A stretch of 64,000 bases of DNA. It comes from a bacterium. GTDB lineage: Bacteria > Cyanobacteriota > Vampirovibrionia > Obscuribacterales > Obscuribacteraceae. Shown piece after piece: positions 52,664 through 60,864 of the stretch. The translations under genes were made by a program, and so were the position numbers. The notes under the pieces were generated by a model. It worked only from the letters and a program-made list of their open reading frames with translations, ran no database searches and was not told the DNA's origin. Position 1 is the stretch's first letter; every line of letters begins with the position of its first letter. The DNA is taken from the NCBI GenBank assembly GCA_018062085.1, contig JAGOSY010000012.1, positions 62,001 through 126,000 of the forward strand, written 5' to 3'.

Positions 52664-53323
52664 TTAAAAGCCGCTTTCGCCGGTGGCTTCTTTGTTCTCA
52701 CCCGATGCCGCCGTTGGTGTGGCTGGTCGTTCGCTTGGTTCTTGGTTGGCTGCTCTCTGGGCCTGACCACCGGCGATTTGGGCCGAGATGATACGGTCAC
52801 CAGGGTTTATGCGATAGATGTTGTTGAGGCCGTCTACAACCCCCCCAAACACAGCATATTTGCCGTTTAGCTGCGACATTGGTTTCTTCAAAATATAGAA
52901 TTGGCAGCTGGCAGAATCTGGACTTTGTCCCCGAGCCATTGCTACTACTCCGGCGGAGTTATGGTTGAGGTTGCGGTTGATTTCAAGGCGGAGGAAACGC
53001 TCTCTGCCCGTATCAGGGTCTGTGTAATTGCCCTGACCATTGCCATAGGGGCAGCCACCTTGCACTACCCAACCTTCTACTCGGTGAAAAGACTTGCCGT
53101 CGTAATATCCTCTTGAAACCAGGTCAAGAAAATTATTGGCAGTATAGGGAACCATGTTGCGAAAAACTCTTATGACAATTCGCCCCTTGGTGGTTTGCAT
53201 GATCACAATTGGATCGTTTTGGGCGTAAGCTGGCGCCAGGCTTGCTGCCCCTATGGCCAGGACCGCTAGGGCTTTACATGAGCTAATGATTTGTCTAGCA
53301 AATTGTTGGGTAAAAGATTTCAT
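52664..53323 (-). CDS. Exported cyclophilin-type peptidyl-prolyl isomerase
   Basis: The 219-residue product from ATG 53323 has a signal peptide (about residues 1-34, ending APAYAQ). The cyclophilin domain follows: 'NNFLDLVSRGYYDGKSFHRV' (Phe and Arg of the active site), 'QGGCPYGNGQGNY', 'GVVAMARGQSPDSASCQFYI' and 'KYAVFGGVVDGL'. It likely catalyses prolyl isomerisation during folding of exported proteins. The C-terminal 40 residues are Pro/Ala/Glu-rich and disordered. It is convergent with eutB, 14 bases apart. Confidence 0.92.
   Translation of the reverse strand: MKSFTQQFARQIISSCKALAVLAIGAASLAPAYAQNDPIVIMQTTKGRIVIRVFRNMVPYTANNFLDLVSRGYYDGKSFHRVEGWVVQGGCPYGNGQGNYTDPDTGRERFLRLEINRNLNHNSAGVVAMARGQSPDSASCQFYILKKPMSQLNGKYAVFGGVVDGLNNIYRINPGDRIISAQIAGGQAQRAANQEPSERPATPTAASGENKEATGESGF
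52668..52695 (+). terminator. Possible eutB terminator inside the ppi coding sequence
   Basis: AAGCCGC (52668-52674) pairs with GTGGCTT (52683-52689, one G-T pair) around an 8-base loop, followed by CTTTGTTCTC. It lies 19 bases after the eutB stop, inside the 3' end of the convergent cyclophilin gene. Confidence 0.4.
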
Positions 53324-53462
53324 TAGTTTTGCTGGTATTTTCTTTGTGTTTGAAATTCTATATATAAGGTATGGAATAAGCAATTAATCGTTCAACAGAT
53401 ATTTACCCAGCTCAGCAAGATTCAAAAAAAATAGGCATCGGAAATCGAAAGGTGGCTCACAA

Positions 53463-54455
53463 ATGGCTTTATATGCGGATCTTCACAGGCACCTTGGTGG
53501 AGCCCTGCATCCTCGGATCATTTATAAATTCTTGCGCAGGACAGATCACCCAATTCTCAATTACTTTCCTGACTATGATGGCTTTTACAATTGGTTCACT
53601 CGGCCATGTCGCACCCTCGAAGAGTTCGTCAAAATTCACTCGCTTGTTGAAGAACTGCAAAGCCTTGAGCATCTTCCATATTTCTGTTTGCGTTTGTGCC
53701 GAGGTGCTTACACCTTTGAGAACCTGCAGTATCTTGAACTGCGCTATAACCCTTATTTTAGAACAGATCACAAACTAACTCCGGCAAAAAGGTTGGCTCA
53801 GATGCATCTCATTGTTGAGGTGATCACGTTGAATTTAAGGCCAGCCGACTACCCAATCATCGTCAAGCAGATTCTCTGTTTTGACAGAAGGCTGCCACTC
53901 AAAATCAATGAGGCCATTCTCAAGGTTGCTCAAGACAATCTTGGACCTGTGGTCGGCGTTGATCTTGCTGGTCCTGAGATCAATACTGAAAAGACCGAAG
54001 AGTGGATCAAGCTTATGGCACGGGCTCGGGCGTCGGGCTTGAAGACAACCTGCCATCTTGGCGAGACCGGTATCGACAATGTCGATCCTCGTTATTTCGC
54101 TACCCTTGATCGCATTGGTCACGGCATACACATTCCTTTGCAAAAACCGAGCATGCTCAAGGAGCTGTCGAAACGACAGATCACTTTAGAGGTTTGTCCG
54201 ACTAGCTACAAACAGACCGGAGTGCTCAAAGATTTTTCTGAATTGAAGACAGTGTTCAATCGCTGTAGGGAAGCTGGGGTAGCGATTGCGGTGTGTACCG
54301 ACAATCCGGGTAGGAATCCTTCGCCTTGCACTTTGCCCGGTGAGTATGAACGCTTGATAGACAATGATGTAATTGATTTTCGGCAATTGAAAGAAATTCA
54401 GGGCGAAGCATTTAGATCAGCTTTCGGTTTTGCCGGTACTTCGCGTTTTCTCTAG
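53463..54455 (+). CDS. Adenosine deaminase-like amidohydrolase
   Basis: The 330-residue metal-dependent deaminase of the ADA/AMPD superfamily has the N-terminal zinc His pair in DLHRHLGGAL (residues 6-15), 'GVDLAGPE' (about 164-171), the catalytic His-x-Gly-Glu as TCHLGETG (about 195-202), 'RIGHGIHI' (about 215-222) and the metal Asp in CTDNPG (about 278-283). 'DDP' of classic ADA is DNP here. The substrate, adenosine or another purine or related amine, is inferred. The gene stands alone. Confidence 0.85.
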   Translation: MALYADLHRHLGGALHPRIIYKFLRRTDHPILNYFPDYDGFYNWFTRPCRTLEEFVKIHSLVEELQSLEHLPYFCLRLCRGAYTFENLQYLELRYNPYFRTDHKLTPAKRLAQMHLIVEVITLNLRPADYPIIVKQILCFDRRLPLKINEAILKVAQDNLGPVVGVDLAGPEINTEKTEEWIKLMARARASGLKTTCHLGETGIDNVDPRYFATLDRIGHGIHIPLQKPSMLKELSKRQITLEVCPTSYKQTGVLKDFSELKTVFNRCREAGVAIAVCTDNPGRNPSPCTLPGEYERLIDNDVIDFRQLKEIQGEAFRSAFGFAGTSRFL

Positions 54456-55224
54456 GCCCGATCTTTCAAATCTATGGTCGATGATCAGATGTCAGATTTA
54501 TTTCTGTCCATTCATTTTGTTCATTCCTTTTTTCGGTCATTGCCGACTTTTCAAGGCTAGAATCAAGCCGCTGTGCGGGCTTTTGTTCGAATAGTGAATT
54601 CGCTCTCACGCTTGATAACTGCTGGTCACCGGGAGTGGTATCGAAGAAACTTTTTGCCAATTTGCTAGATTTGTTTTGTGGCGATATCGATCGCCTTTTG
54701 AAAAAATTTGCGGTTTTCGCGTGCTCAATACTTTTTTTGTGACAGTTCCGAAAAATATTTTTTCAATCAATTCGACTGTTTTGAAGTGGTACCACTTACA
54801 TTCTCAGCGTTTCCGAAACTGGCTTGTGTAGACAGTTTCGCCTGGTGCTGGCTGTGGTGTCTTTGCCTAGTTGTCTGCTCTGTGTACTTGATGGCCAGCA
54901 ACGGAGGGGAGATCTATATGTTGCAATTTATTCCATTCGAATGTAATCTATGACGCGTGTGGTGTGAAAGTAATTGAGTGTCATTTTTTTAAATGATGTC
55001 TCTACAAAAAAAAGACGGTGGTAGTTAGCGTTTAGTCAAAGTGATAAATGAGCAATCAAATTTGATATGCGATTGATACATCAATATGAAGTAGCAGTTT
55101 CGAGTCACTTTAGTAGTTCATTAGATATCGCCTAGAGCAAGCGTTCAATATTAGGGATTCTTTTCCAGCTTGTGTCTGCGAAAGTTCCTGCCCACCAGAT
55201 TGATTTCCAAGGGAGGAAAACTAA
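54456..55224. promoter_or_regulatory. 769-base intergenic region with palindromes, upstream of the histone-like gene
   Basis: No convincing gene is seen. It has TGACAGTTCCG (54740-54750), the perfect palindrome AAGTGGTACCACTT (54784-54797) and the hairpin CGAAACTG/CAGTTTCG (54814-54821 with 54833-54840). These sequences resemble the inverted repeat at 6621-6668. The last 250 bases are A/T-rich, with GGGAGGAAAACTAA just before the start codon of the histone-like gene. Confidence 0.55.
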
Positions 55225-55905
55225 ATGGCAACCAAGCCAACCAAGAAGAAGTCCACTAAGAGAGCGAAGATCTCTCCTGCTGCCGCAATGGCTGAAGAGT
55301 CAACCGGCACTGCAGCTAAGCCTAAGAAAGCCGCTGCTAAAAAAGTAACAAAGAAGGCTGCTCCTAAGAAAGCCGCTGCTAAAAAAGCTGCTCCTAAGAA
55401 AGCTGCTGTTAAGAAAGCTGTAGCTAAGAAAGCTGCTCCTAAGAAAGCTGTAGCTAAGAAAGCTGCTCCTAAGAAAGCTGCTGTTAAGAAAGCTGCTCCT
55501 AAGAAAGCTGCTGCTAAGAAAACTGTAGCTAAGAAAGCTGCTCCTAAGAAAGCTGCTGCTAAGAAAACAGTTGCTAAAAAAGCTGCTCCTAAGAAAGCTG
55601 CTGCTAAGAAAACTGTAGCTAAGAAAGCTGCTCCTAAGAAAGCTGCTCCTAAGAAAGCTGCTGCTAAGAAAACTGTAGCTAAGAAAGCTGCTCCTAAGAA
55701 AGCTGCTGCTAAGAAAACAGTTGCTAAGAAAGCTGCTCCTAAAAAGACTGTAGCTAAGAAAGCCGCTCCTAAGAAAGCCGTAGCTAAAAAAGCTCCAGCT
55801 AAGAAAGCTGCTGCTAAAAAGCCAGCCAAGAAAGCTGCTCCTAAGCGCACCAAAGCCGCTGCTGCTCCAGCAACAACTGGCGACATGGGTGGCGCTTCCG
55901 CCTAA
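55225..55905 (+). CDS. Histone H1-like Lys/Ala/Pro-rich DNA-binding protein
   Basis: The 226-residue, highly basic, low-complexity protein has more than 25 units of the type [19 protein letters not shown] from about residue 33 to 205, flanked by a Lys/Ser start and an Ala-rich end. The composition is that of histone H1 C-terminal tails and bacterial HctB/AlgP-like proteins, which bind and condense DNA without a fold. The coding DNA is also repetitive (aagaaagctgctcct-type units, 55,340-55,830). A strong GGGAGGA ribosome site precedes ATG 55225. No partner gene is adjacent. A nucleoid role is inferred. Confidence 0.85.
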   Translation: MATKPTKKKSTKRAKISPAAAMAEESTGTAAKPKKAAAKKVTKKAAPKKAAAKKAAPKKAAVKKAVAKKAAPKKAVAKKAAPKKAAVKKAAPKKAAAKKTVAKKAAPKKAAAKKTVAKKAAPKKAAAKKTVAKKAAPKKAAPKKAAAKKTVAKKAAPKKAAAKKTVAKKAAPKKTVAKKAAPKKAVAKKAPAKKAAAKKPAKKAAPKRTKAAAAPATTGDMGGASA

Positions 55906-55936
55906 GCTCTTCTAGTAATAACTGGAAAAGTAGTTA

Positions 55937-55980
55937 AGAAAGGGTCTCGGTTCTCCGGGGCCCTTTCTGTTTGTGTTTTA
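55937..55980 (+). terminator. Intrinsic terminator after the histone-like gene
   Basis: AGAAAGGG and CCCTTTCT (55937-55944 with 55961-55968) extend through TCTCGG/CCGGGG wobble pairs to a 14-bp stem with a TTCT loop. It is followed by a T-rich stretch (GTTTGTGTTTTA). Confidence 0.85.
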
Positions 55981-56037
55981 GATAGTGGATATCGCCTGAT
56001 AAAGCAACGTGAGAACAGCCAAAAGCTGTAAATAGGC

Positions 56038-56718
56038 CTAGTATCGCTGGCAGTGCAAGGCCTTTGTGAACTGGTATGACTTCAACCAAATTGTGTCAAG
56101 ACTATTTGCCAGTTCGTGCCCATCATTTAGTTCGACTAGTTGGACAAGCTTGTTCGATTGATTGAGCTGGGCGAATTGCCTAGCATGTTCTATCGGCACT
56201 GTTTGATCGTCAACACCGTGGAAGACGATGGTGGGAATATCAATTTTGAAATTGTCTGTCTGATAGTGTTCAAGGTCTTGAGCAAAGGCAAAATGCAATG
56301 GCAGTTCTTGGTTCGCGGCGTAATGAAAGAAAGGCCTGAATCCAGTTCTCTTCCAGTTATCCATACCTTCTTGGCCGATGATTTGCGGCCAGCGTTTTGT
56401 AATTCCGAAACCGGGTGCTAGGAGAATTATTGCTTCAAGGTTGGCCCGCGAACTGTCTGCTCTTAGGCTTTGTTCAAGTAGTGCCGCTAATAGTCCACCC
56501 ATGCTTGAGCCGATGAGCATAAATGGTTTACCGTTTAGTCTCGATATCAGCTCGCGACTTAAAGCAATTTGGGCCGCCAGCGAAAGTTCCTCAAAGCTTG
56601 GCACATTGAGATCAGGCACAGAACAATGCCAGCCGTTTAGCTCAATCTTTTCTTTAAAGAAAAGAGCTTTTCTTGATTGTGGCGATGAGGCAAAGCCATG
56701 GAGATAGAGAAAATTCAC
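56038..56718 (-). CDS. YqiA-like alpha/beta-hydrolase (esterase)
   Basis: Alpha/beta-hydrolase of the YqiA/RBBP9-like type: start motif 'NFLYLHGFASSPQSRKA' with the oxyanion His-Gly, nucleophile in GSSMGG, Asp in 'FHGVDDQTVP' and His in 'NDGHELANSL'. The start is uncertain: GTG 56718 gives a product of 226 residues that begins just before the first strand; an upstream TTG 56766 would overlap the preceding gene by 31 bases. Neither has a clear Shine-Dalgarno. The substrate is unknown. Confidence 0.82.
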   Translation of the reverse strand: MNFLYLHGFASSPQSRKALFFKEKIELNGWHCSVPDLNVPSFEELSLAAQIALSRELISRLNGKPFMLIGSSMGGLLAALLEQSLRADSSRANLEAIILLAPGFGITKRWPQIIGQEGMDNWKRTGFRPFFHYAANQELPLHFAFAQDLEHYQTDNFKIDIPTIVFHGVDDQTVPIEHARQFAQLNQSNKLVQLVELNDGHELANSLDTIWLKSYQFTKALHCQRY

Positions 56719-56735
56719 AGGTGCAATTCTAGATT

Positions 56736-57332
56736 TTACGGCGTTGGCTTGACGAAGCCGTACCAAGGATTTGAATTGATCAATGAAATCAACTGAGTCT
56801 CTAAAAGACCTTTGTCTGAAGCGTCAGCCTTGGTGACCAAAATTTTGTCTTCAGTGGAGTAAACCGCAAATACCCAGACCCGTTGATCTTGTTCTATACA
56901 GCATATCCATTGGTGAAATGCCGGAGGTTGAATCAGATAGTAAACAAAGGCACTGACTTCGCCTTGTTGGAAAAATTTGCTTAGGTCATTGCGCCAGTTG
57001 CTTTTGTCTAAGAGGTAAATAGTTTGTCGCACTGAGCCATTGTCTGAAACCTGAATGGCATTCTCAAGTTTTTCGAATTCAGACCAAGGAGTTGGCAGAT
57101 AAATAAAGAGCGTACTTTCTAACTGACTACCGAAATCGACGGGTTTAAGGGTCCAATCGGGGGTTTGGCTTGAGTGCACGAACGAATCGAAAGTGAATTT
57201 CTCGGAGGGGACGCCAAGCTTGCTGGCCATGGCCGGTGTACAAGCTTCTACGGTAGATTCGGGGAATCGTCCAGTTGCTACCCAATCTTCAAACATTTGC
57301 TGAAAATATGAGTGGATGGTTGTCTGAGTCAT
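56736..57332 (-). CDS. Hypothetical protein, 198 residues
   Basis: No family is recognised. The N-terminal helix region 'SYFQQMFEDWVATGRFPEST' is followed by mixed strands with 'LESTLFIYLPTPWSEFEKLE' and 'WICCIEQDQRVWVFAVYSTE'. No signal peptide or membrane segment is seen. It lies upstream of the esterase gene on the same strand, likely one transcript. Divergent from the peptide-precursor gene, with 363 bases between them. Confidence 0.5.
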   Translation of the reverse strand: MTQTTIHSYFQQMFEDWVATGRFPESTVEACTPAMASKLGVPSEKFTFDSFVHSSQTPDWTLKPVDFGSQLESTLFIYLPTPWSEFEKLENAIQVSDNGSVRQTIYLLDKSNWRNDLSKFFQQGEVSAFVYYLIQPPAFHQWICCIEQDQRVWVFAVYSTEDKILVTKADASDKGLLETQLISLINSNPWYGFVKPTP

Positions 57333-57695
57333 CTCTGTTTACGCTATTAAATACTGCTGAGAATTCTGTTGATGCCTACTAAGCTTACTAGATATAGCAG
57401 ATCAGAAGAATAATAAGTTGATGATGCCAAGGTTTTCTATTGACTAGCAAGGTTCTGCAATTGAGAGCGAGGTCCTGGCGAATAACTGTTGTTTTCAAGG
57501 GGGGGGTCTGCCGTTAAGAATAGTTACAGCTTGAGATGCTGCCTGAGCTTGACTGTAACGACTTTTACACAGTCATAACCTCCTTCTTGGTCGCTCTTAA
57601 ACAATGTGGGTTAGCATGGCCCACATGTTGATGTACTTACCCAGACAGTGTTTTGGGAAGTCTCAATGGTCAGTATCCAACTTCTGGAGGTCTAA
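57333..57695. promoter_or_regulatory. Upstream region of the RiPP precursor gene
   Basis: This 363-base gene-free stretch has a run of eight G (57499-57506) and two inverted repeats: GTTACAG/CTGTAAC (57523-57529 with 57553-57559) and ATGTGGG/CCCACAT (57604-57610 with 57620-57626). Either could be an operator for a metal- or redox-responsive regulator. GGAGG at 57686-57690 is a strong ribosome site for the precursor at 57696. Confidence 0.5.
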
Positions 57696-58007
57696 ATGCA
57701 GAAGACTCAATTAGCCGTAGCTCTCGTAGCTGTCCTCGGCCTTTCCTTGAATACAGCAGTTCGCGCTGCTGAAACTGAAACTACTGAGAAGAAAGAAGCA
57801 GTAAAGACAGAAAAGAAAATCAAAGTAGCTAAGAAAGATAAAGAGTGCAAGAAAGATAAAGAGTGCAAGAAAGAGTGCAAAGAAAAAGGCAAAGACGCTT
57901 CTTGCAAAGCCAAAGAAGAAGCTAAAGGAAAAGAAGGATCCTGCAAAGCCAAAGAAGAAGCTAAGGGCAAAGAAGGTTCTTGCAAAGCCAAAGAAGAAAG
58001 CAAATAG
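57696..58007 (+). CDS. Exported Cys/Lys/Glu-rich peptide precursor (HvfA/bufferin-like RiPP)
   Basis: The 103-residue product has a Sec signal peptide (residues about 4-24, cleavage near AVRA/AETE). The rest is low-complexity Lys/Glu with six Cys at 51, 57, 61, 70, 83 and 96. The first three are in KECKK/KECKE contexts and the last three in SCKAKEE; the last two are copies of a 13-residue unit with EGSCKAKEEAKGK. Precursors modified by MNIO (DUF692) enzymes are short exported proteins with similar EGKCG-like repeats, whose Cys are converted to thiooxazole or related groups that bind copper. The adjacent DUF692 and DUF2063 genes support this; the modification here is inferred. The protein lacks the canonical DUF2282 or EGKCG motif. 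Confidence 0.78.
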   Translation: MQKTQLAVALVAVLGLSLNTAVRAAETETTEKKEAVKTEKKIKVAKKDKECKKDKECKKECKEKGKDASCKAKEEAKGKEGSCKAKEEAKGKEGSCKAKEESK

Positions 58008-58035
58008 TTCTTTGCAAGAGAACTTCTGATTTCTC
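58006..58035 (+). terminator. Weak hairpin between precursor and MNIO genes
   Basis: AGTTCT/AGAACT (58006-58011 with 58019-58024), a 6-bp stem with 7-base loop, is followed by a T/C-rich stretch. It could attenuate transcription so that precursor mRNA exceeds enzyme mRNA. Confidence 0.4.
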
Positions 58036-58057
58036 TTCCTAATTAGGATGCCATTAA

Positions 58058-58933
58058 ATGTCCAGCGGCTTTCTTGCAGCTAAAAAACAAATGCCCAACC
58101 TTGGTGTTGGACTTGGTTTAAGGCGCGAGTTAGCCGCTGAAACATTTGAAAATGAAGGCCAAATTGATTTTCTTGAGCTAGTTCCCGAAAACTATATGGA
58201 CCTTGGTGGAAGAATCCGCGAGCGTCTTGATAAGGCCCTAGAAAAGTTTCCACTGGTGACACACGGTGTCAATCTTTCCATCGGTAGTACAGATCCTCTA
58301 AGCGCAGAATATCTCGCCTCAATTTCCCGACTACTGAACAAAATCAATGCTCCTTGGTGGAGTGACCATCTATGTTTTACATCGATAGAAAATTTGTATC
58401 TCCATGATTTGTTACCGCTGCCGTTGTCAGCGGAAGCTCTCAAGCATGTGGTAAAGCGTGTCAAAGCTGCTCAAGAAACCGTGAAGCGACCGCTTTTGCT
58501 TGAGAACATTTCTTACTATATGCAAATGCCAGGCTCACAGATGGATGAAGTTGATTTCCTGTCCGAAGTATTAGAGAAAGCTGATTGCGGCTTGTTGCTT
58601 GATGTCAATAATGTCTATGTCAATTCTGTCAATCATAATTTTGACCCATATGCTTATCTCGATCGCCTGCCCTTAGAGAGAACAGTGCAGATTCACATCG
58701 CCGGCCATGGCTATGGCGATGAACTTTTGATTGATACCCATGGTGCCGCTGTGATTGAACCTGTTTTTGAGCTGCTTGAATACGTGCTCAAGCGCACCGA
58801 AGTAAAAGCGGTAATGTTAGAGCGCGATCAGAACTATCCAGAGTTTAGTGAAATATTGGCCGAGTTAGGTCAAATACGAGAAATTATCGAAAGGGTTCAG
58901 CCAGCTCTATTACCAGCCCTTATTTCGAACTAA
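58058..58933 (+). CDS. MNIO (DUF692) multinuclear iron oxidative enzyme, HvfB/BufB-like
   Basis: The 291-residue TIM-barrel family DUF692 protein starts 'GVGLGLRRELAAETF' and has the metal-ligand motifs: Glu in LVPENYM (about 41-47), His in VTHGVNLSIG (67-76), DH in WSDHLCF (101-107), Glu in LLLENISYY (146-154), Asp in LLDVNNVYVNS (180-190), His in QIHIAGHG (211-218) and Asp/His in IDTHG (226-230). MNIO enzymes use two or three non-haem irons and O2 to oxidise Cys (or Asp) in peptide precursors. Downstream of the precursor by 50 bases and 8 bases before the DUF2063 gene, it forms a compact RiPP operon. Confidence 0.92.
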   Translation: MSSGFLAAKKQMPNLGVGLGLRRELAAETFENEGQIDFLELVPENYMDLGGRIRERLDKALEKFPLVTHGVNLSIGSTDPLSAEYLASISRLLNKINAPWWSDHLCFTSIENLYLHDLLPLPLSAEALKHVVKRVKAAQETVKRPLLLENISYYMQMPGSQMDEVDFLSEVLEKADCGLLLDVNNVYVNSVNHNFDPYAYLDRLPLERTVQIHIAGHGYGDELLIDTHGAAVIEPVFELLEYVLKRTEVKAVMLERDQNYPEFSEILAELGQIREIIERVQPALLPALISN

Positions 58934-58941
58934 GTGGCCAA

Positions 58942-59781
58942 TTGAAAGTGGATGCCCCCAGCCTACGCGATATAGAACATGCAATGACTCTGCTCTGGAC
59001 TCGCAGAGATAAACGAGAACAGTTTTTTTCTGGTCAATCAGATATTCATCCGTCCCTAATCAAGCACATTGATCATCGTGGCGTTAAGCTCTACGCCTCG
59101 CTAATCAATTTGGGCCGACTTGATTTGATGGCTTCGGTTTATCCATTCTGCAAGAAAGTACTAGGTAAACACTTTAGTACTTTAGTGCATGAGTATTTTG
59201 AGGCCATGCCACCAGACCACTTCAACCTCAACCAGTCAGCCCGAAAATTTCCGCTCTTTTTGGCGAACTATGCCGAACTTCACTTGAAGCGCCATCCCTT
59301 TTTGGCTGAATTAGCAGACTATGAATGGATTGAATTGGCCGTTCTTGAAGCTGATGTACTGGTCGATTTAAGTTCTGAAGCTAGCACCCAATCGGTTTTG
59401 CAAAGCCAGAGCTGTGAAGAACTAGATCTCAAAGCATTTGCTGCCAGTGTGCCGCGTTTGAATCCGACTGTGATTACTCGCTGCTATAAGTACCCGATAT
59501 CTAAGATTGCCAATTTGCTCGAAGAAGGTGAGAAGTTGCCCCGGCGGCAGAAGGTTCAAGCATCCTGGTTATTGGCTTATCGCGCAGCAGATCACAATTG
59601 CCACTATTTAGATGTGAGTGAATTGACCTGTGAAATAGTTGAGGCTATGTCAGCCAAATCTGATCGCTCATATGGCGAGTTGATTGCACTGGCTTGCAGC
59701 CATTCAAGTAATGTCGAAGAAACAGTTGCTGATTTTCTTTCTATGGTAGAAGAGTTCAAATCTTTGGGCGTTATTCTCTAG
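58942..59781 (+). CDS. DUF2063 RiPP partner protein, HvfC/BufC-like
   Basis: The 279-residue product begins with TTG 58942. The N-terminal region ('LRDIEHAMTLLWTRRDKREQ', 'VYPFCKKVLGKHFSTLVHEY', 'LFLANYAELHLKRHPFLAEL', 'DYEWIELAV') matches DUF2063, the partner of MNIO enzymes that recognises or delivers the precursor. The C-terminal third ('YLDVSELTCEIVEAMSAKSD') ends in a wHTH-like helix arrangement as in HvfC. No DNA binding is shown for the family. It is the last gene of the three-gene operon and is convergent with tlyA. Confidence 0.88.
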   Translation: MKVDAPSLRDIEHAMTLLWTRRDKREQFFSGQSDIHPSLIKHIDHRGVKLYASLINLGRLDLMASVYPFCKKVLGKHFSTLVHEYFEAMPPDHFNLNQSARKFPLFLANYAELHLKRHPFLAELADYEWIELAVLEADVLVDLSSEASTQSVLQSQSCEELDLKAFAASVPRLNPTVITRCYKYPISKIANLLEEGEKLPRRQKVQASWLLAYRAADHNCHYLDVSELTCEIVEAMSAKSDRSYGELIALACSHSSNVEETVADFLSMVEEFKSLGVIL

Positions 59782-59795
59782 CTAGCTTAGAAATT

Positions 59796-60632
59796 CTAGA
59801 GTGATGCGAAAGCTTCTTTTACAACCAATTCTGGGTCAACTTTCTCAGAGCCGAGCGCCGACACCGCTGCTTTTTGCTGTTGTAACCAGAGCAAATATTC
59901 GATATTTCCTGACGGCCCTTTCAGCGGCGAATAAGTGAGGCCACGCACTTCGAGCTTCTGTGTTTGAGCAAAATTGATGACAAATTGCAAAACCTCTACG
60001 TGGCTGGCTGGTTCTCTAACGACACCACCTTTGCCTACTTTTTCGCGACCTGCTTCAAATTGTGGTTTTACTAAAATTACTAATTCGCGCTCGTTTTCGC
60101 TCATGAGGTTGAGCAATGCTTCTAAAACCTTGGTTACTGAAATAAATGAAAGGTCGGCAACTGCTAGGGTGGCTTTCTCATGGAGTTTCTCACCATAGAG
60201 TTTTTCGGCCGTAAGAAAGCGAATGTTTGTGCGCTCTAGAGTGTGCACTCGGCTATCACTTCGCAGTGACCAATCGAGCTGGCCATAGCCTACATCAATG
60301 GCATATACGAAAGCGGCACCGGCTTTTAATAGACAGTCGGTAAAGCCACCAGTAGAGGCGCCAGCATCGATACAAATACGGCCTTCAGTGGTTATAGGAA
60401 AAGTGCTTATGGCTTTTTCTAATTTTAGGCCGCCGCGGCTAACATAAGCACAGCGATTGTAGCTAGAAATAAGTTCAATGTTCGCCTCTACACTGACAGC
60501 TTGTCCTGGTTTTGTTAGTTTCTCTCCGTTGACAATGATGCCACCATCCATGATGGCAGTTCTGGCACTTTCGCGAGAAGGGAAAAGTTGCCGGGCAACT
60601 AGTAGTTGATCTAAGCGTTCTTTGGCTTTCAT
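59796..60632 (-). CDS. tlyA: TlyA-family rRNA 2'-O-methyltransferase
   Basis: The 278-residue protein has an S4-type RNA-binding domain (about residues 5-65; 'RLDQLLVARQLFPSRESART') followed by an FtsJ-like methyltransferase domain with the SAM motif DAGASTGGFTDCLL (about 92-105), 'AIDVGYGQLDWSLR', 'VADLSFISVTKVLE' and 'LVKPQFEAGR'. TlyA methylates 16S/23S rRNA cytidines in Mycobacterium; the exact target here is unknown. Confidence 0.92.
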   Translation of the reverse strand: MKAKERLDQLLVARQLFPSRESARTAIMDGGIIVNGEKLTKPGQAVSVEANIELISSYNRCAYVSRGGLKLEKAISTFPITTEGRICIDAGASTGGFTDCLLKAGAAFVYAIDVGYGQLDWSLRSDSRVHTLERTNIRFLTAEKLYGEKLHEKATLAVADLSFISVTKVLEALLNLMSENERELVILVKPQFEAGREKVGKGGVVREPASHVEVLQFVINFAQTQKLEVRGLTYSPLKGPSGNIEYLLWLQQQKAAVSALGSEKVDPELVVKEAFASL

Positions 60633-60744
60633 TTAGATTTGAAGTTTCACTTGGTAACTTTGTTCTTTAAGCAATTGTTGGCGCTAGCAACTATTAGCTC
60701 AGACCTAATGTAGAATAACAAGTATCAGCTAAACCGTCATACGT

Positions 60745-60830
60745 GGAGTAGACCTGGCTGGATGAAGACACCGCCTTGAAAGCGGCTGCCCCGTAAGGGG
60801 TTGGGGGTTCGAGTCCCTCCTGCTCCGCCA
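60745..60830 (+). tRNA. tRNA-Ser (anticodon UGA)
   Basis: An 86-base class II tRNA with encoded CCA. Acceptor stem GGAGTAG/CTGCTCC, anticodon stem CCGC/GCGG around loop CTTGAAA with TGA at 60777-60779 (reads UCA), a long variable arm (CCCC/GGGG) and T arm GGGGG-TTCGAGT-CCCTC. The UGA anticodon reads serine codons, not the TGA at 5775. It stands between tlyA and the SpoIID gene. Confidence 0.95.
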
Positions 60831-60864
60831 TCTTTTACCCTGTTCTTAGCTTCAAAAGCGAGAA

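Noticed and set aside
54708..54953. 81-residue frame in the long intergenic region
   Set aside because: It crosses the palindromes, has no ribosome site and no recognisable features.
55340..55830. CRISPR-like or minisatellite array
   Set aside because: The repeats are codon-phased parts of the Lys/Ala-rich protein with no unique spacers.
55221..55886. 221-residue frame antisense to the histone-like gene, rich in Ala/Leu/Phe
   Set aside because: It is the mirror of the repeat DNA; the plus-strand frame has a strong ribosome site, terminator and known composition.
60745..60830. tRNA considered as tRNA-Sec for the TGA at 5775
   Set aside because: Anticodon is UGA, which reads UCA serine codons; tRNA-Sec would have UCA and a longer acceptor arm.
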